The notes under the pieces were generated by a model. That model saw only the letters and a program-made list of their open reading frames with translations. It was not told where the DNA came from and searched no databases. A DNA stretch of 64,000 bases, from NCBI RefSeq assembly GCF_018294505.1, contig NC_057797.1, forward strand, positions 128,714,051 to 128,778,050, read 5' to 3'. Positions 1 through 12,073 of this stretch are shown here, in pieces (the stretch's first letter is position 1; every line of letters starts with the position of its first letter). A program made the position numbers and the translations under genes. The stretch comes from Triticum aestivum. Taxonomy: Eukaryota > Streptophyta > Magnoliopsida > Poales > Poaceae.

Positions 1-2558
1 TCCTCTCTGCTCCATATGATTGGCTGTTCAGACCAGCGTAGATAACGGGGCACGGCCGGTTCAACAGAGTTGATTGCCCGCCTCTGAACCTTCCGGTCTC
101 GCTTGTCCAAGCTAGTGGTAAAGACATGGTACTGGCCACTATTCAACTGCTTTGGGTTGCTCTGGTACCCTGACTGTTGCTGTTGCTGGTTGTAACCACC
201 CTGGTTGTTCTGATTATTTTGACTGTTATGTCCGCCCGGATTACCATTAAATCCTGAACCGGAATTTCCTCCACCGTAAGCCGGCCCGGATCCTGAGCCA
301 CCACCGGAGCCGTGATCATACCGGAAAGCATTAGAATTATTGAACTCCTGCATAATGAAGCAATCCTTCCAAAGGTGGTTTGCTGGCACCTCCTTCGTCC
401 CATGTCTTGGACAGGGCTGGCTCAGTAGATAATTTAGGTGGTCCGGGTTAGGGTTGGGTGCCCCACTGCAATTTTTCGGTTTACCCTTGCGTCGCTGGCC
501 ATTGTCCTGCGCGTTGGTATTAGCCACAAAGTCCATGTTACCATCCGCTTTACGCTTGCCTCCACCACCATGGCCTGCCCAGTGATGCTGCTGACCTTTG
601 GAGTTGTTGTTCCTCCTTCCCTTCCCTGCCTTGTCATCATCAGATTCGGGATCCTTGGTACTATCAGAATTAGCATACTTTACCAAAGCAGCCATGAGGG
701 TCCCCATGTCAGTGCAATGGTGCTTCATCCGTCCCAACTTCAGCTTTAGGGGCCCAAACCGGCAGTTTCCTTCTAGGGTTAAGACTGCGGTGTTAGTGTT
801 GATGCGGTCTGATGAATGCAACACTTGTGAGACCCGGTGCACCCAATGAGTCGTCGATTCTCCTTCCTCCTGGACACAGGCAGCTAAGTCTACTATCGAC
901 ATGGGCTGCTTACATGTATCCTTGAAATTATTGATAAACTGGGCTCGTAATTGGGCCCATGAACTGATAGAATTGGCCGGTAAGCTTTTTAACCAAGTGC
1001 GGGTCGTTCCTTCAAGCATCATGGTGAAGTATTTCGCACATGCCGCATCATCCACATCCAGCATCTCCATGGCCATCTCATCACTCTCCACCCATGTCTC
1101 TGGGGGTTGATCCGCCGTGTAATTTGGTACCTTGCACGGGCCCTTGAAGTCCTTGGGTAGGCGCACATTGCGTAAAGCGGGGACAAGGCAAGGCACCCCC
1201 AAAGAGCTAGAAGTAACACCGGGTTTGACCGAAATAGTTGGACGAACTGGCGTAAGCTGCCGAGCCTGATATTGTGCGGCTAACTTGGCCTCCCTGCGTG
1301 CTCGGGCCCGGTCCACCACTTCCTGAGCGTTATCAGCACCACCCGCCGGGTTATTGCCGCGGGGTGCTCCACGTCATTCATTACTTGACACTGCCGGTTC
1401 CTCCATACGCCTGCTATAGCTCCGGCTTGGGTGAGGGGTCGAGTGGATCCGGTCGCGGCTGTACGAGTATGCTTCCTGTTGGTCCAAAGCTGTCCTAAGA
1501 AGCTCCTTGACCCATCGCGTCTCTATCACCTGCGGTGAGTCACCTTCAATTGGAATGGCCTCCAGCCGTGCAGCAGCGGCGACGAGATTGTCCATTGGGT
1601 TGGAGTAGTGACCCGGAGGTGTTGAAACAGCCTGAGGTATAACGATGTTTTGACGAGGCGGATCCATCCGACGAGGCTGAACCGGTGCACCAGTCCCAGG
1701 AGCTTCCGCCCGGTTTCCCTCCAGCGGATTACTGGTTCCTGCTCCCGGGGTGTTGAAAAGGTCTCTGGCCTCGAAAACCGGAGGCAAACGGGATCGGTAC
1801 TTCCTCCTCATGACTTCATGCGATGCGTTCTGCTCCAACATGAGCCTGTAGGCTTATGCGTCTAGAGCGGCCCGCTCTGTGGCCATCCTGGTATCCTCAG
1901 CTGCCAGGTCCGCCTTGGCCTGGGTGATCTGTTCCCTTACCTTTGCAATCTCCGCGTTGTGGACATCCTCATCCGCCGGATTAGCTTCCGCCATAAGCAC
2001 AGCCAATGCATCAAATAGCTCTGATAGAACTTGAGCCGGTGGGTGCACAGGGCCTCCTGCCCCGGCAGCCGTCGCCGCTGCTGAACCGGAGGTTGTTGCC
2101 GCAGCGGTCGAAGAATGAAGCGCTGCTTGTGTGCCGGCCATGAATATTCCAATTCGGTTGGGCAGATCAGAGGGGTCCGGAATACTGTCGCCATCGGAAC
2201 AGCCCCCAATCCGGCCATCTTGTAGCTGATATAGAGATTCGGTTTCTCCGGTTGATAACTCATCGCCGGAGTAAATGACGGTCTCGCCACCAGGTCCCGA
2301 TCCATCCTCATGACCTCTTCCATGGATGACTCCCATGAAGGCACGCTTCATGGCCGGTTTAACCCGGGCAGATCACGCACGCTGGGCCGTTTTGACGAGG
2401 TCGGTGCAGATATCCGGCTCAGGGCCCGGTTCTCTGATCTTGCCGATGAAAACGTGTATCCCACCAAAGGGGACCCGGTACCCATACTCAACTGAGCCGG
2501 CCTCGGGGCCCCAGCCTGCATCGTCGATATAAAGCTTGCTGCGACGACTCTTAGTCAT
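1..2558 (-). pseudogene. gag: Gag polyprotein of element X, partial, with three in-frame stops
   Basis: Structural (capsid) protein of element X. One frame can be followed from an ATG at 2558 to base 1, broken only by TGA at 2373-2375, TAA at 1854-1856 and TGA at 1374-1376; all three fit single C-to-T changes and there is no frameshift. Features in order: an N-terminal stretch with VPFGGIHVFIGKIREPGP; an Ala-rich region followed by a charged helix (about 2000-1860); the retrotransposon gag core around 1019-880 (GTTRTWLKSLPANSISSW); then a Lys/Arg-rich part and a Gly/Asn/Gln-rich tail (400-140) ending in YHVFTTSLDKRDRKVQ. No classical CCHC knuckle is visible. The start is uncertain because the frame is open upstream to 2702, inside the LTR. 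Certain as a gag relic, less so in lineage. Confidence 0.8.
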
Positions 2559-2626
2559 CCGGCCTATGGCGTAGCCCTCGAGTCCTTCAAAGCGGCCCTC
2601 CAAGAACTTGAAACCATCGTGCGATA

Positions 2627-2645
2627 GCCCCACGGTGGGCGCCAA
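2627..2645 (-). other. Primer binding site candidate of element X
   Basis: Immediately inside the LTR the minus strand reads TTGGCGCCCACCGTGGGGC. Its first bases match the tRNA-Asp type primer site used by neighbouring elements (TGGCGCC), but the rest differs, so the primer tRNA is not assigned. Position next to the LTR end is the main support. Confidence 0.5.
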
Positions 2646-2646
2646 C

Positions 2647-3156
2647 TGTCGTGGTTTTGTCACGGCAGATGTCCTAGAGAAAGGACTTAGTCGTGGAGCC
2701 ATCGTGACGGGTTAGCTTGAAGGGGTTAAAGCGGACACAGGGACGCAAGAGAGTTTATACTAGTTCGGCCCCTTCGATGAAGGTAAAAGCCTACGTCTAG
2801 TTGTGATGGAATTGATGGGGTTTCGATGACTAGGGAGCAAACAAGCTTCGCCTACATCTCGAGTTGTTGTCTGTTGTTCTTGAACCGCCGCCGGGTCGTC
2901 CCCTTATATACACGGGTGACGCCCGTCGGTTCACAGAGTCCCAATACCGGCTCATAGATGTGTCCGGTTTGGTCTCTACTTATTCCTAACTTACAATACA
3001 AGTTAAATACTAACGCCGGTTTACGGCTACAGGCCTTGAACCGGCTATGGGCCTTGAGCCCTCATCTGCCTTCTTGGGCTTTAACATACTTAACTACTGA
3101 TGAAGTTAACACGGCCCAGATAGGCCGGTTTACGCCCAGTAATGATATCCCCAACA
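2647..3156 (-). repeat. 5' LTR of element X (510 bp)
   Basis: On the minus strand it starts TGTTGGGGATATCATTACTG and ends ACCACGACA, giving TG...CA ends, followed at once by the primer-site-like segment. A TATATAAG box lies at 2903-2910 on the minus strand, about 250 bp into the LTR, which fits a U3 of that length. The second LTR is outside the window, so the length rests on the TG/CA ends and on the change to C-type sequence at 3157. Confidence 0.75.
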
Positions 3157-3278
3157 CACAAGTCTTTTCCCAGGATCTTACCTGACTCTTCTAATTTTCC
3201 CGAAGCTGTCCTCAAATTCTTTCAAGGTTTGACGTAAGAATGAATTCTCATCAGTCAAATCCTTTCGTTGTTGATTCA
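3157..3278 (+). mobile_element. Fragment of chromovirus C spacer between X and A
   Basis: A 122-bp T/C-rich non-coding piece. Its last five bases, ATTCA (3274-3278), are repeated at 27099-27103 on the far side of element A, after which the same kind of sequence continues. It is therefore the part of C's 3' spacer left of the A insertion. Confidence 0.7.
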
Positions 3279-4778
3279 TGATGACCCACAAGTATAGGGG
3301 ATCTATCGTAGTCCTTTAGATAAGTAAGAGTGTCGAACCCAACGAGGAGCAGAAGGAAATGATAAGCGGTTTTCAGCAAGGTATTCTCTGCAAGTACTGA
3401 AATAAGTGGTAACAAATAGTTTTGTGATAGGATAAATTGTAACGAGCAACAAGTAACAAAAGTAAACAAAGTGCAGCAAGGTGGCCCAATCCTTTTGTAG
3501 CAAAGGACAAGCCGGAACAAACTCTTATAATAGGAAAAGTGCTCCCGAGGACACATGGGCATATCGTCAAGCTAGTTTTCATCACGTTCATATAATTCGC
3601 GTTCGATACTTTGATAATTTGATATGTGGGTGGACCGGTGCTTGGGTGTTGTTCTTACTTGAACAAGCATCCCACTTATGATTAACCTCTATTGCAAGCA
3701 TCCGCAACTACAACAAAAGTATTAAGGTAAACCTAACCATAGCATGAAACATATGGATCCAAATCAGCCCCTTACGAAGCAACGCATAAACTAGGGTTTA
3801 AGCTTCTGTCACTCTAGCAACCCATCATCTACTTATTACTTCCCAATGACTTCCTCTAGGCCCAAATAATGGTGAAGTGTTATGTAGTTGACATTCACAT
3901 AACACCACTAGAGGCTAGACAACATACATCTTATCAAAATATCAAACAAATACCAAATTCACATGACTACTCATAGCAAGACTTCTCCCTTGTCCTCAGG
4001 AATGAACGTAATTACTCACAAAGCATATTCATGTTCATAATCAGAGGGGTAATAATATGCATATAGGATCTGAACATATGATCTTCCACCAAATAAACCA
4101 ACTAGCATCAACTACAAGGAGTAATCAACACTACTAGGAACCTACTAGCACCGACCCCGGTCTTTGAGACAAGAATTGGATACAAGAGATGAACTAGGGT
4201 TTGGAGATGAGATGGTGCTGGTGAAGATGTTGATGGAGATTGCCCTCTCCCGATGAGAGGAGCATTGGTGATGACGATGGTGATGATTTCCCCCTCCCAG
4301 AGGGAAGTTTCCCCGGCAGAACAGCTCTGCCGGAGCTCTAGATTGGATCCGCCAAGGTTCCGCCTCGTGGCGGCGGAGTCTCGTCCCGAAAAGTTTCTCT
4401 CTATTTTTTTCTCATCGAAAGACCTCATATAGGAGAAGATGGGCATCGGAGAGCCACCAGGGGGCCCACGAGGTAGGGGGGCGCCCCCCACCCTCGTGAG
4501 CAGGGTGTGGCCCCCCTGGCCTTCATCTTTTGCGTGGATTTTTCTTTATTTCTTTTAAGACATTCCGTGGAGTTTCAGGACTTTTGGAGTTGCGCAGAAT
4601 AGGTCTCTAATATTTGCTCCTTTTCCATACCAGAATTCCAGTTGTTGGCATTCTCCCTCCTTATGTAAACCTTGTAAAATAAGAGAGAATAGCCATAAGT
4701 ATTGTGACATAAAGTGAAATAACAGTCCATAATGCGATAAATATCGATATAAAAGCATGATGCAAAATGGACGTATCA
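3279..4778 (-). repeat. 3' LTR of element A (1500 bp)
   Basis: Minus strand starts TGATACGTCCATTTTGCATC and ends TATACTTGTGGGTCATCA. It matches 25584-27098 with about 2% mismatches. A GC-rich inverted repeat (4457-4519) lies just upstream, in transcription sense, of a TATA-like CATATA (4426-4431, plus-strand letters). Confidence 0.93.
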
Positions 4779-4791
4779 ACTCCCCCAAGCT
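4779..4791 (-). other. Polypurine tract of element A
   Basis: Directly upstream of the 3' LTR the minus strand reads AGCTTGGGGGAGT and then TGATACG. A purine-rich run abutting the LTR is where plus-strand DNA synthesis is primed. Confidence 0.8.
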
Positions 4792-6352
4792 TAGACCTCG
4801 CTTTTCCTCAAGCGAAAAGCCGATAACAATAAATATGTCCTCATGTTTAGAGGTAGAGGCGTCGATAAAAAATAAAAATATGGACACGAAGGCATCATGA
4901 TTATTCTCATAACAGCAACATATATAGATTTTGTCATACGATTACTTATGTTCAAGTGATGATTTATTCACAATGCAAAAGTATAAATCATAAACCTTAT
5001 TGGGCTCCAACAAACTATAATCTCAGTCATTGAAGCAATTGCAATTTATCATAACATCGGAAAGAGTCTATGTCAGAGCTAAAAAAGCAAGTCCACATAC
5101 TCAACTATCATTTAGTCCTCCATAATTGCTAACACTCACGCGATACTTGTGGTTACGGAGTTTTAATCGGACACAGAGAAAGATAGGGGCTTATAGTTTT
5201 GCCCCACAACATTTTACCTCAAGGGTAATGTCAACAATAATGGTTCATGCTCCCCTACATCCAATTAGATATATATATCATGTTCTTTCCAACATGCTGA
5301 GCTTGCCAAAGGATAAAACAAAAAAGGAAAGGTGAAGATCACCATGACTCTTGCATAAGGTAGAAGATAATAATAAAGGATAGGCCCTTCGCAGAGGGAA
5401 GCAGAGGTTGCCATGCGCTTTTATAGTTGGATATATAAAATCCCAATGCGAAAGAACATCACTTTATATTGCCCCTTGTGATATGAACCTTTATTATGCA
5501 GTCAGTCGCTTTTATTACTTCCACATCACAAGATCGTATAAAGCTTATTTCTCCCACACCAATCAATCATACATATTTAGAGCAATTTTTATTGCTTTGC
5601 ATCGATGACAACTTACTTGAAGGATCTTACTCAATCCATAGGTAGATATGGTGGACTCTCATGGCAAAACTGGTTTAGGGATTTTGGAAGCACAAGTAGT
5701 ATTTCTACTTAGTGCTGAGAATTTGGCTAGCATGAGGGGGAAAGGCAAGCTCAACAAGTTAGAGGATCCATGACAACAATACATTATCTCAGATATAAGA
5801 AATACATAACTCATTGCGTTGTCTTCCTTGTCCAACATCAACTCTTTAGCATGTCATATTTTAATGAGTGCTCCCAATCATAAAAGATGTCAATGATAAT
5901 ATATCTATATTGCAAAACCTCTCTTTCCTTATTACTTCCTATTAATTGCAACAATGACCAAAGCTATGTCTGCCAACTCCCAACAACTTTTAATCATCAT
6001 ACTCTTTCTATGTGAAGTCATTACTCTCAATAAGGTCAATATGAAATTTTTGTTTCTTTTTATTCTTTTTCTCTTTTCTTTTATTCATCCAAGATCATGG
6101 CAAAATAATCAATCCCTTGACTCAACACTAATCTTTATTATATATAGCTCATGGACTCGATTACATAGAGAGATCATAAAAGCAAAACTCAAAACTAGAT
6201 CAGGCCATAAACTTTATTCTACTAGATCAAGATACTACTAATAGGATCGAACTAAGAAAAACGGTAAAGATAAGAGTTGTGATTGTGATACGATATCGGG
6301 GCACCTCCCCCAAGCTTGGCAGTTGCCAAGGGGAGTGCCCATACCCATGTGA
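4779..6352 (-). other. 3' non-coding region of element A, shared with element D
   Basis: About 1.57 kb with no credible gene on either strand. The reverse complement of roughly 4779-5900 is recognisably homologous to the 3' internal region of element D (about 44390-45453): the same order of blocks ending in the AAGCTTGGGG polypurine tract, with shared words such as CTCTGCGAAGGGCCTAT and GATCCTTCAAGTAAGTTG. A short perfect palindrome (CTTGGCA GT TGCCAAG) lies at 6315-6330. The conservation between an autonomous-type and a coding-poor element suggests a cis-acting role. Confidence 0.7.
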
Positions 6353-6802
6353 TTATATCTCCTTCTTTGTTGTCGATGTAATATTTTTGGTGATGATTCC
6401 CCTCAGGATGCGGTTCTCCTCCTCGAGCTTATTGGCTTGATGGTTGAGGTCCATTATTTCCTTACGAAGCTTCACTATGACAGCTAAAGCTCCTTGCACC
6501 CAAGGGTGTTGCATAGCTGCAGGAAAACAAGTGACACTCCTCTTCATATTTTCATAGGTAAGAAATCTAACATTAGAAGGGATAACTGAGTTTGGAATAG
6601 CTGAGCTTTGTAGTTCTCCAATCGTGAACCCAGCTCGGAGGTGAGAGGTGACTTCTTCATCCTCCATGGCATCTACTCTCATCAAGTCAGCCTCCATCTC
6701 TTCCTCCGTTACTGGCCCAAAGTGGTCAGCGTCGCTATTTGCCCTTGGTTCTGGTGCCGGATTAGATACCCGGCTCACCCCGATTGATTCTTGAGAAGAC
6801 AT
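6353..6802 (-). CDS. Accessory ORF downstream of integrase in element A (149 aa)
   Basis: An intact 149-codon ATG frame that overlaps the end of the integrase frame by 41 bp in another phase. The first ~70 residues are acidic and Ser/Pro-rich (MSSQESIGVSRVSNPAP). Residues about 108-140 form a heptad-like charged helix (KLRKEIMDLNHQANKLEEEN) that looks like a coiled coil. No transmembrane segment is seen, which argues against an envelope protein, the other product sometimes encoded at this place in Athila elements. Function is unknown. Being open while gag and pol in the same element are broken may be chance at this length. Confidence 0.45.
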   Translation of the reverse strand: MSSQESIGVSRVSNPAPEPRANSDADHFGPVTEEEMEADLMRVDAMEDEEVTSHLRAGFTIGELQSSAIPNSVIPSNVRFLTYENMKRSVTCFPAAMQHPWVQGALAVIVKLRKEIMDLNHQANKLEEENRILRGIITKNITSTTKKEI

Positions 6803-7937
6803 CTTGTTGTAATCTGCAGCAGGGACAGCTTGAAAACAAAAATAGAGGAAATTTGCATGATACGGGAGTCAAAACCTTCGGGAGAATATATAATGAATTT
6901 TTACCAACCAAAATACGTAACGTGCAAGAAAACGGAGTCCGGAAGGCACACGATGTGCTCACGAGGTTGTTGATTTTTATGGCACCGGAACGATAGACCT
7001 CTTCGATAACATAGGGGCCTTCCCATTTAGAGAGAAGTTTTCCTGCAAAAAATCTTAAATGAGAGTTGTATAGCAATACATAATCACCTACATTAAACTC
7101 ACGCTTTTGTATCCTTTTGTCATGCCATCTTTTAACTTTTTCTTTAAACAACTTGGCATTTTCATAAGCTTGGGTTCTCCATTCATCAAGTGAGCTAATA
7201 TCAAATAACCTCTTCTCACCAGCAAGTTTAAAATCATAGTTAAGCTCTTTAATAGCCCAATATGCCTTATGTTCTAGTTCGAGAGGTAAGTGACATGCTT
7301 TTCCATAAGCCATTTTATACGGAGACATACCCATAGGATTTTTATATGCAGTTCTATAAGCCCATAATGCATCATCAAGTTTCTTAGACCAATTCTTTCT
7401 AGACCTATTAACAGTCTTTTGCAAAATTAATTTGAGCTCTCTATTGCTCAACTCTACTTGACCACTGGACTGTGGGTGATAAGGAGATGCAATTCTATGA
7501 TTAACATCATATTTAGCAAGCATTTTACGGAAAGCACCATGAATAAAGTGTGAACCACCATTAGTCATTAAATATCTAGGGACCCCAAACCTCGGGAAAA
7601 TAACTTCCTTAAGCATTTTAATAGAAGTGTTATGATCAGCGCTACTAGTTGGAATAGCTTCTACCCATTTAGTAACATAATCAACAGCAACTAGAATATG
7701 TGTGTATCCATTAGAGGCAGGAAAAGGTCCCATATAATCAAAGCCCTAAACATCAAATGGTTCAGTAACAAGAGAATAATTCATAGGCATTTCTTGACGT
7801 CTAATAATATTACCAATTCTTGGACATTCATCACAAGACAAGACAAACTTACGGGCATCCTTGAAGAGAGTAGGCCAATAAAAACCAGATTGCAATACCT
7901 TATGTGCAGTTCTATCTCCAGCGTGGTGTCCTCCATA
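6762..7937 (-). pseudogene. Integrase of element A, part downstream of the B insertion
   Basis: Catalytic core and C-terminal part of the integrase that inserts retrotransposon DNA into the host genome. The frame is open from an ATG at 7733; upstream codons to 7937 belong to the same gene but carry TAG at 7746-7748. The core shows the first aspartate just before that ATG (GFDYMGPFP), HPQSSGQVE with catalytic Glu at ORF residue 94, and TNGGSHF at residues 57-63. In the last motif the second catalytic aspartate is replaced by Asn58, so the enzyme would be inactive even without the stop. The N-terminal zinc-binding HHCC region straddles the B insertion: its first histidines lie around the target site and the upstream part is at 21868 and beyond. 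Confidence 0.88.
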
Positions 7938-8776
7938 TGTCAGGACCCCGATTCCAAGTCACATCAATCTAGCCGGTAACACCTCATATCACTTTGCGGC
8001 CTCACGCATGGTATCCCACGGGTGTCGCCTTACCATGGCCTGGGACCTTTTGCGCCTTTTAGCTCACGTATATGATAGTGTCGCTAGCATCCATATGACA
8101 GAGAACCCGGGCCAACATGGCTAGTTGTGAACCCAAAGCGGCACAGACCTACGGAGACAGGCATACATGAATCACATCGAACATGTCGGTCATCAGCGAG
8201 TGATTCCGGGCTGTAGCACTGGGCTAACAGGACTCCGGGGAACCCGGGCTATAGCAGGCTAGGCAGGACTCCGGAAATCACAGCATGACATTTCCCCGAA
8301 GGGACAGACATAGGAACGAAGTGAAACACATGCCGGCCAGTCAAGTGTCCTGAACAGTAGTGCTAGGCTAGTAGGACTCCGGTGAACCGGGCTGTAGCGG
8401 ACTACTATGGCTCGAGGAACACTAGACTACATTTCCCCATAAGAAAGTCTGCCAAGGATAAACAACTAGATTGTCGGATCCCACTCATACCAAGCATTTC
8501 AATCATACACACAGTATGCCCGATATGAGTACATACAACATGGCATCACAAAAAAACTCTACAACTCAAGTACTTTATTTAAAGGCTCCAGGGAGCCATA
8601 CATAACATGTTCATACAGATAGGGGTCACATGACCCAACACTCAAGTCATTCAAACATATAAGCACATGCGGAAGAAACTAGTCTGAGTACAGACTCTAG
8701 AAAGAAAGAAGGCTTCTCGAAGCCTGTCTATCTACATAGGGCCCTCCATGGCCAGGATCACCACCTGGGTGGCTAG

Positions 8777-8832
8777 TCACTCGTCGACGTCAAGGTCTAC
8801 GTAGAACCCATCGGAGGGGGTGGTGTTATCGT
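8777..8832 (-). other. Exon-like acidic coding stretch in the 3' LTR of B
   Basis: On the minus strand a pyrimidine-rich run ending TTTTAG is followed by a 17-codon acidic stretch (DNTTPSDGFYVDLDVDE) and a stop. The other LTR has the same arrangement at 18568-18623 with a better acceptor, TTTCAG. It looks like the last exon of a spliced transcript starting in the LTR. The donor site was not identified. Confidence 0.35.
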
Positions 8833-10734
8833 CTAAAACAGTAATTAAGCAAACATGAGTACAAAGGTACTCAGCAAGTCTTACATCAGAACCTACTATA
8901 TATGCTTATTCTCAAGAAGGTGGAGGGGTTAATGCAGCAAGCCAGCTTTGACTCTTGGCTAAGCTATCCTATGGAACTTCACCAGTAAATAGTTTTCGCA
9001 CACGAGTCCACTACTCACCAACACAATACTCCACTGGGGATCCTCCCTCGTCATCCTACGAGAGGGCCATCCTCGGTACTCACACTTATCTTGAGTCTTT
9101 TATTAGTACCCATTAACTTGTCTATGAACTGTATAGGCAACCAAGTAGTCCTTCACCGCGGACACGGCTATTCGAATAGTTTAATACCCTGCAGGGGTGT
9201 ACTTCTTCATACACGCTTTCACCACTTACCGCCGTTTACACGACATGTACTCGGCAACCTTCAAGCGGAAGCCCAGCAAGGGTGTCGGCCACGGCCTACC
9301 TAAACACTTAAGTCTCTAGTCCAGGTTTATCGCCTATCCAGGTTCCATTCGCAGGGACTCCGGCCGAGGTTTCCACATACGGCCCCGAACGATGTGAACA
9401 GGGATCCCGAGACACCAAACGGGTGACTCGGTACATCGTGCCACGGTGTATCTACCGCAACATAGCCCACCCCTAGGGTCAGCGCTACGCACGGCCGCCA
9501 ACACATAACCTACAAACACCAGAAACTATTTGCAACTCCTGGACAGAGTACTAGGGTGGTTAAGAAGCCGAGAGGGTCAATTAAGGATCCCAATGCATGG
9601 TAGTAGCTGAATCTTAAATCACACATACAGATCTCAGTTCTTAGGGACGGCCTCAATGAAACAACCCACCATGTACTCCTACATGGCCTCTCATCGATAC
9701 CTTTACCAAAACATGTTCAACACATCCCTCACATTACCGGCATAAGCATTTCACTCTAGCCCATCACCCAGATGAACCAGACCTGACACAACTCTAAGCA
9801 TAGCAGGCATAGCAAGGTAGGAATCACATACATGGCTCAATCAACTCCTACACATGCTAGTGGGTTTCATCTAGTTACTATGGCAATGACAGGTCATGCA
9901 GAGGATAAGGGTTCAACTACCATAGCACACAGCAGTTTGAATCGCGTTGTCTTAATGCAGTAAACAAGAGCAGAAGCGAGAACATGGGTTTGTATCGGAA
10001 TGATCAATGGTTGCTTGCCTGTTGGAGTGGTAGTGGGATACTGCCCTTCAGTTGGATACTCGTGAATATCCTCGGAGGCAGAACCTACCACGAAGAACAC
10101 ATCGAAGCACAATCAACACATGACGATATGCAACAATATGATGCATGCTATGACATGGCAATATGAATGTTTCTTGGCCTAATGCAAGCTATAACAGAAA
10201 GGAATGAACTCATTTGAACCAAAGATTCAAATATTAACTCATTAAACATGGCCTTAATAGTGCATTTCCTTATTCTGCTTAAACAGCAAGGTAAACTTGT
10301 TTTTTCATGCATGAAACCATTACAGATGGATAGATTGAATTTTTCTGATCATTTTTCATATATAAATCTTTGCATTTGGAGCTATGGTTGATTTTCTATG
10401 ATTTTTAGAAGTTTTAACTATTTTCTGGAAATTCCTGAATAAAAATAAATCCAGAAAAAGCATTACTGCGTCAGCATTGCGTCATGCTGACCTCAGCAGG
10501 TCAAAGGCACCAGCCCAGGTCAAACCTGACTGGTGGGCCCCTTCTGTCAGCCTCTCAGCTAATTAACAGGATTATATTAACACTAATTAGCTGTCAGTGG
10601 GGCCTGGGCCAACATGTCAGTGACTGATTTAATTAAAATAAATTAAAACTAATCCTAAATTAGTTAGCAGACCGGCCCCACCTGTCATAGACTCAGGAGG
10701 GGTCTACCTGGGCCCACCCAGGAGTCAAACTGGG

Positions 10735-11781
10735 TCAAACTCGCCGGCGACTCGACGCCGGCGAGGCCCGAGATGGTGGCGCAGCTCGGAAAACGCCCAC
10801 AGGGCATGGGCGAGGCCGTTCTTGGGCTCGTTGGAGAGCTCTTGCAGTCGCGCATCTAGTGGTGGTGGAGGCCAGGCCTACGGTGGCCGGAGACGACGAC
10901 GGCGAGCTCCAAGGCGGCGGCCGGAGTTCGGCCATGTGCGGGTAGTGGGCTGCGGCGTGCAAACACGGAAACTGAAGCGCTAGCGAGCCACTACGCGATG
11001 CGGCAAGCACGTTGCATAGCACGGGAGGACCAAATGGTCGCCGGAGCGACACCGGCGACGAGCTCGAGCGGAGACGAGCTTCGGCCATGGTGGAACTATG
11101 GCCTAGAGGGTGCAAACGCGTGGAAAAGAAGAGGGGAAAGGCGGCGGAGCTCACAGGGAGGTCGATGAGCAGCTCAGTGGGCTCGGGGGCGACCGGAGCG
11201 AGGCGAATCGATGGACGGCGTCCGGCGGGTACCGAGGTTGAAGACGGTGCGATAGCGGAGATGCAGGGCCTCCGGCGAAGCGTGGCTCGGTGGGGAGGTC
11301 GAGGGCGTCGTGGCGGAGCAATTTGGCTTGTCGGAGGGGCGAGGGGGTGGCTCTGGCGTCGTCTACGATGAACGGCAATGAGGAATGCGCTCGGGCATCG
11401 CGGGAGAGAGTGAGGGAGACGAGGGGGAGAGTGAGCGAGGATGAGAGGGGGACGTGGGGGTCGCGTGGCACCCCTAGGCATCTCCAGGCGTCGGCGGAAG
11501 CAGGAGGTGGCCGGCGTGTGGCCGCGGGCGCCGGCCACGCGCTCCGCGTCCTTCTGGCGCGAGGAGGACGACGACTGGCAGGGCCAGTCGGCTGGGCCGA
11601 GCCAGGTGGGCTGGGCCAGCACAGGTAAGGCCCAGGTAGCTTCCCTCTCTCTGTTTTTTTTATTTGTTTCTGTTTTTCTAATTAACTGCAACTGTTGGGC
11701 CTTAAATAAAATACTAAAACGTTTCCAAAAATCCTGAAAATAATTGTGGGCTCTGTTTAGATTATTTCCAACAGCAAACAT
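10735..11781 (-). other. GC-rich Pro/Ser/Arg-rich open frame in the LTR of B
   Basis: A 348-codon open frame on the minus strand covering the GC-rich block of this LTR, rich in Pro, Arg, Ser and Ala after an unremarkable N-terminus. In the other LTR the same block is split into frames of 180 codons (21017-21559) and 91 codons (20513-20788). High GC alone lengthens open frames, and the frame is not conserved between the two LTRs, so a protein is doubtful; a transcribed leader is more likely. Chromovirus C has a similar GC-rich Pro/Arg frame just after its TATA box. Confidence 0.3.
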
Positions 11782-12073
11782 TTATTTCCAGAATTATTTG
11801 GGCATTTAAATTATTTTATAGCATTTAAATGCCCAAATTCAAATAGTTATGATTTCATTCAATGACCTTCTGTTGACCTAGAAAATTGTGCACCAATTTT
11901 GCCAGAGGTTTTAACCCAAGACAAAGAGGGTGAACTTTTTAGAAGGGCATTTCAGGTTCATTGAAAATAATTTTAGTAAACCCTAGTTGTTTCCAGGGGG
12001 TGTTGGGGGTTTCTGCTTTCCCCATTTCAAATTTAAGAGAAATTTAAACATGATGCACACTCTAATGCTTGAA

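Larger units (their letters stand above)
1..3156 (-). mobile_element. Element X: Gypsy retrotransposon, 5' part (LTR, leader, gag)
   Basis: A minus-strand LTR retrotransposon that runs off the left edge. Reading down the minus strand it has a 5' LTR (3156 to 2647), a primer-site-like segment, and a long gag frame open to base 1. Protease, RT and integrase must lie outside the window. It sits in the T-rich 3' spacer of chromovirus C, whose sequence resumes at 3157; the first five flanking bases, CACAA (3157-3161), should recur at the unseen far end as the target-site duplication. Lineage is probably Ty3/Gypsy Tat, judged from gag style only. Confidence 0.8.

Noticed and set aside
5126..6241. 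Small plus-strand frames (5126-5335, 5408-5608, 5954-6241) as genes
   Set aside because: They are antisense to the 3' non-coding region of A, short, and of AT-rich random composition.
6353..6802. Envelope-like protein in element A
   Set aside because: The frame lacks a signal peptide and membrane segment; the C-terminus is a charged coiled coil.
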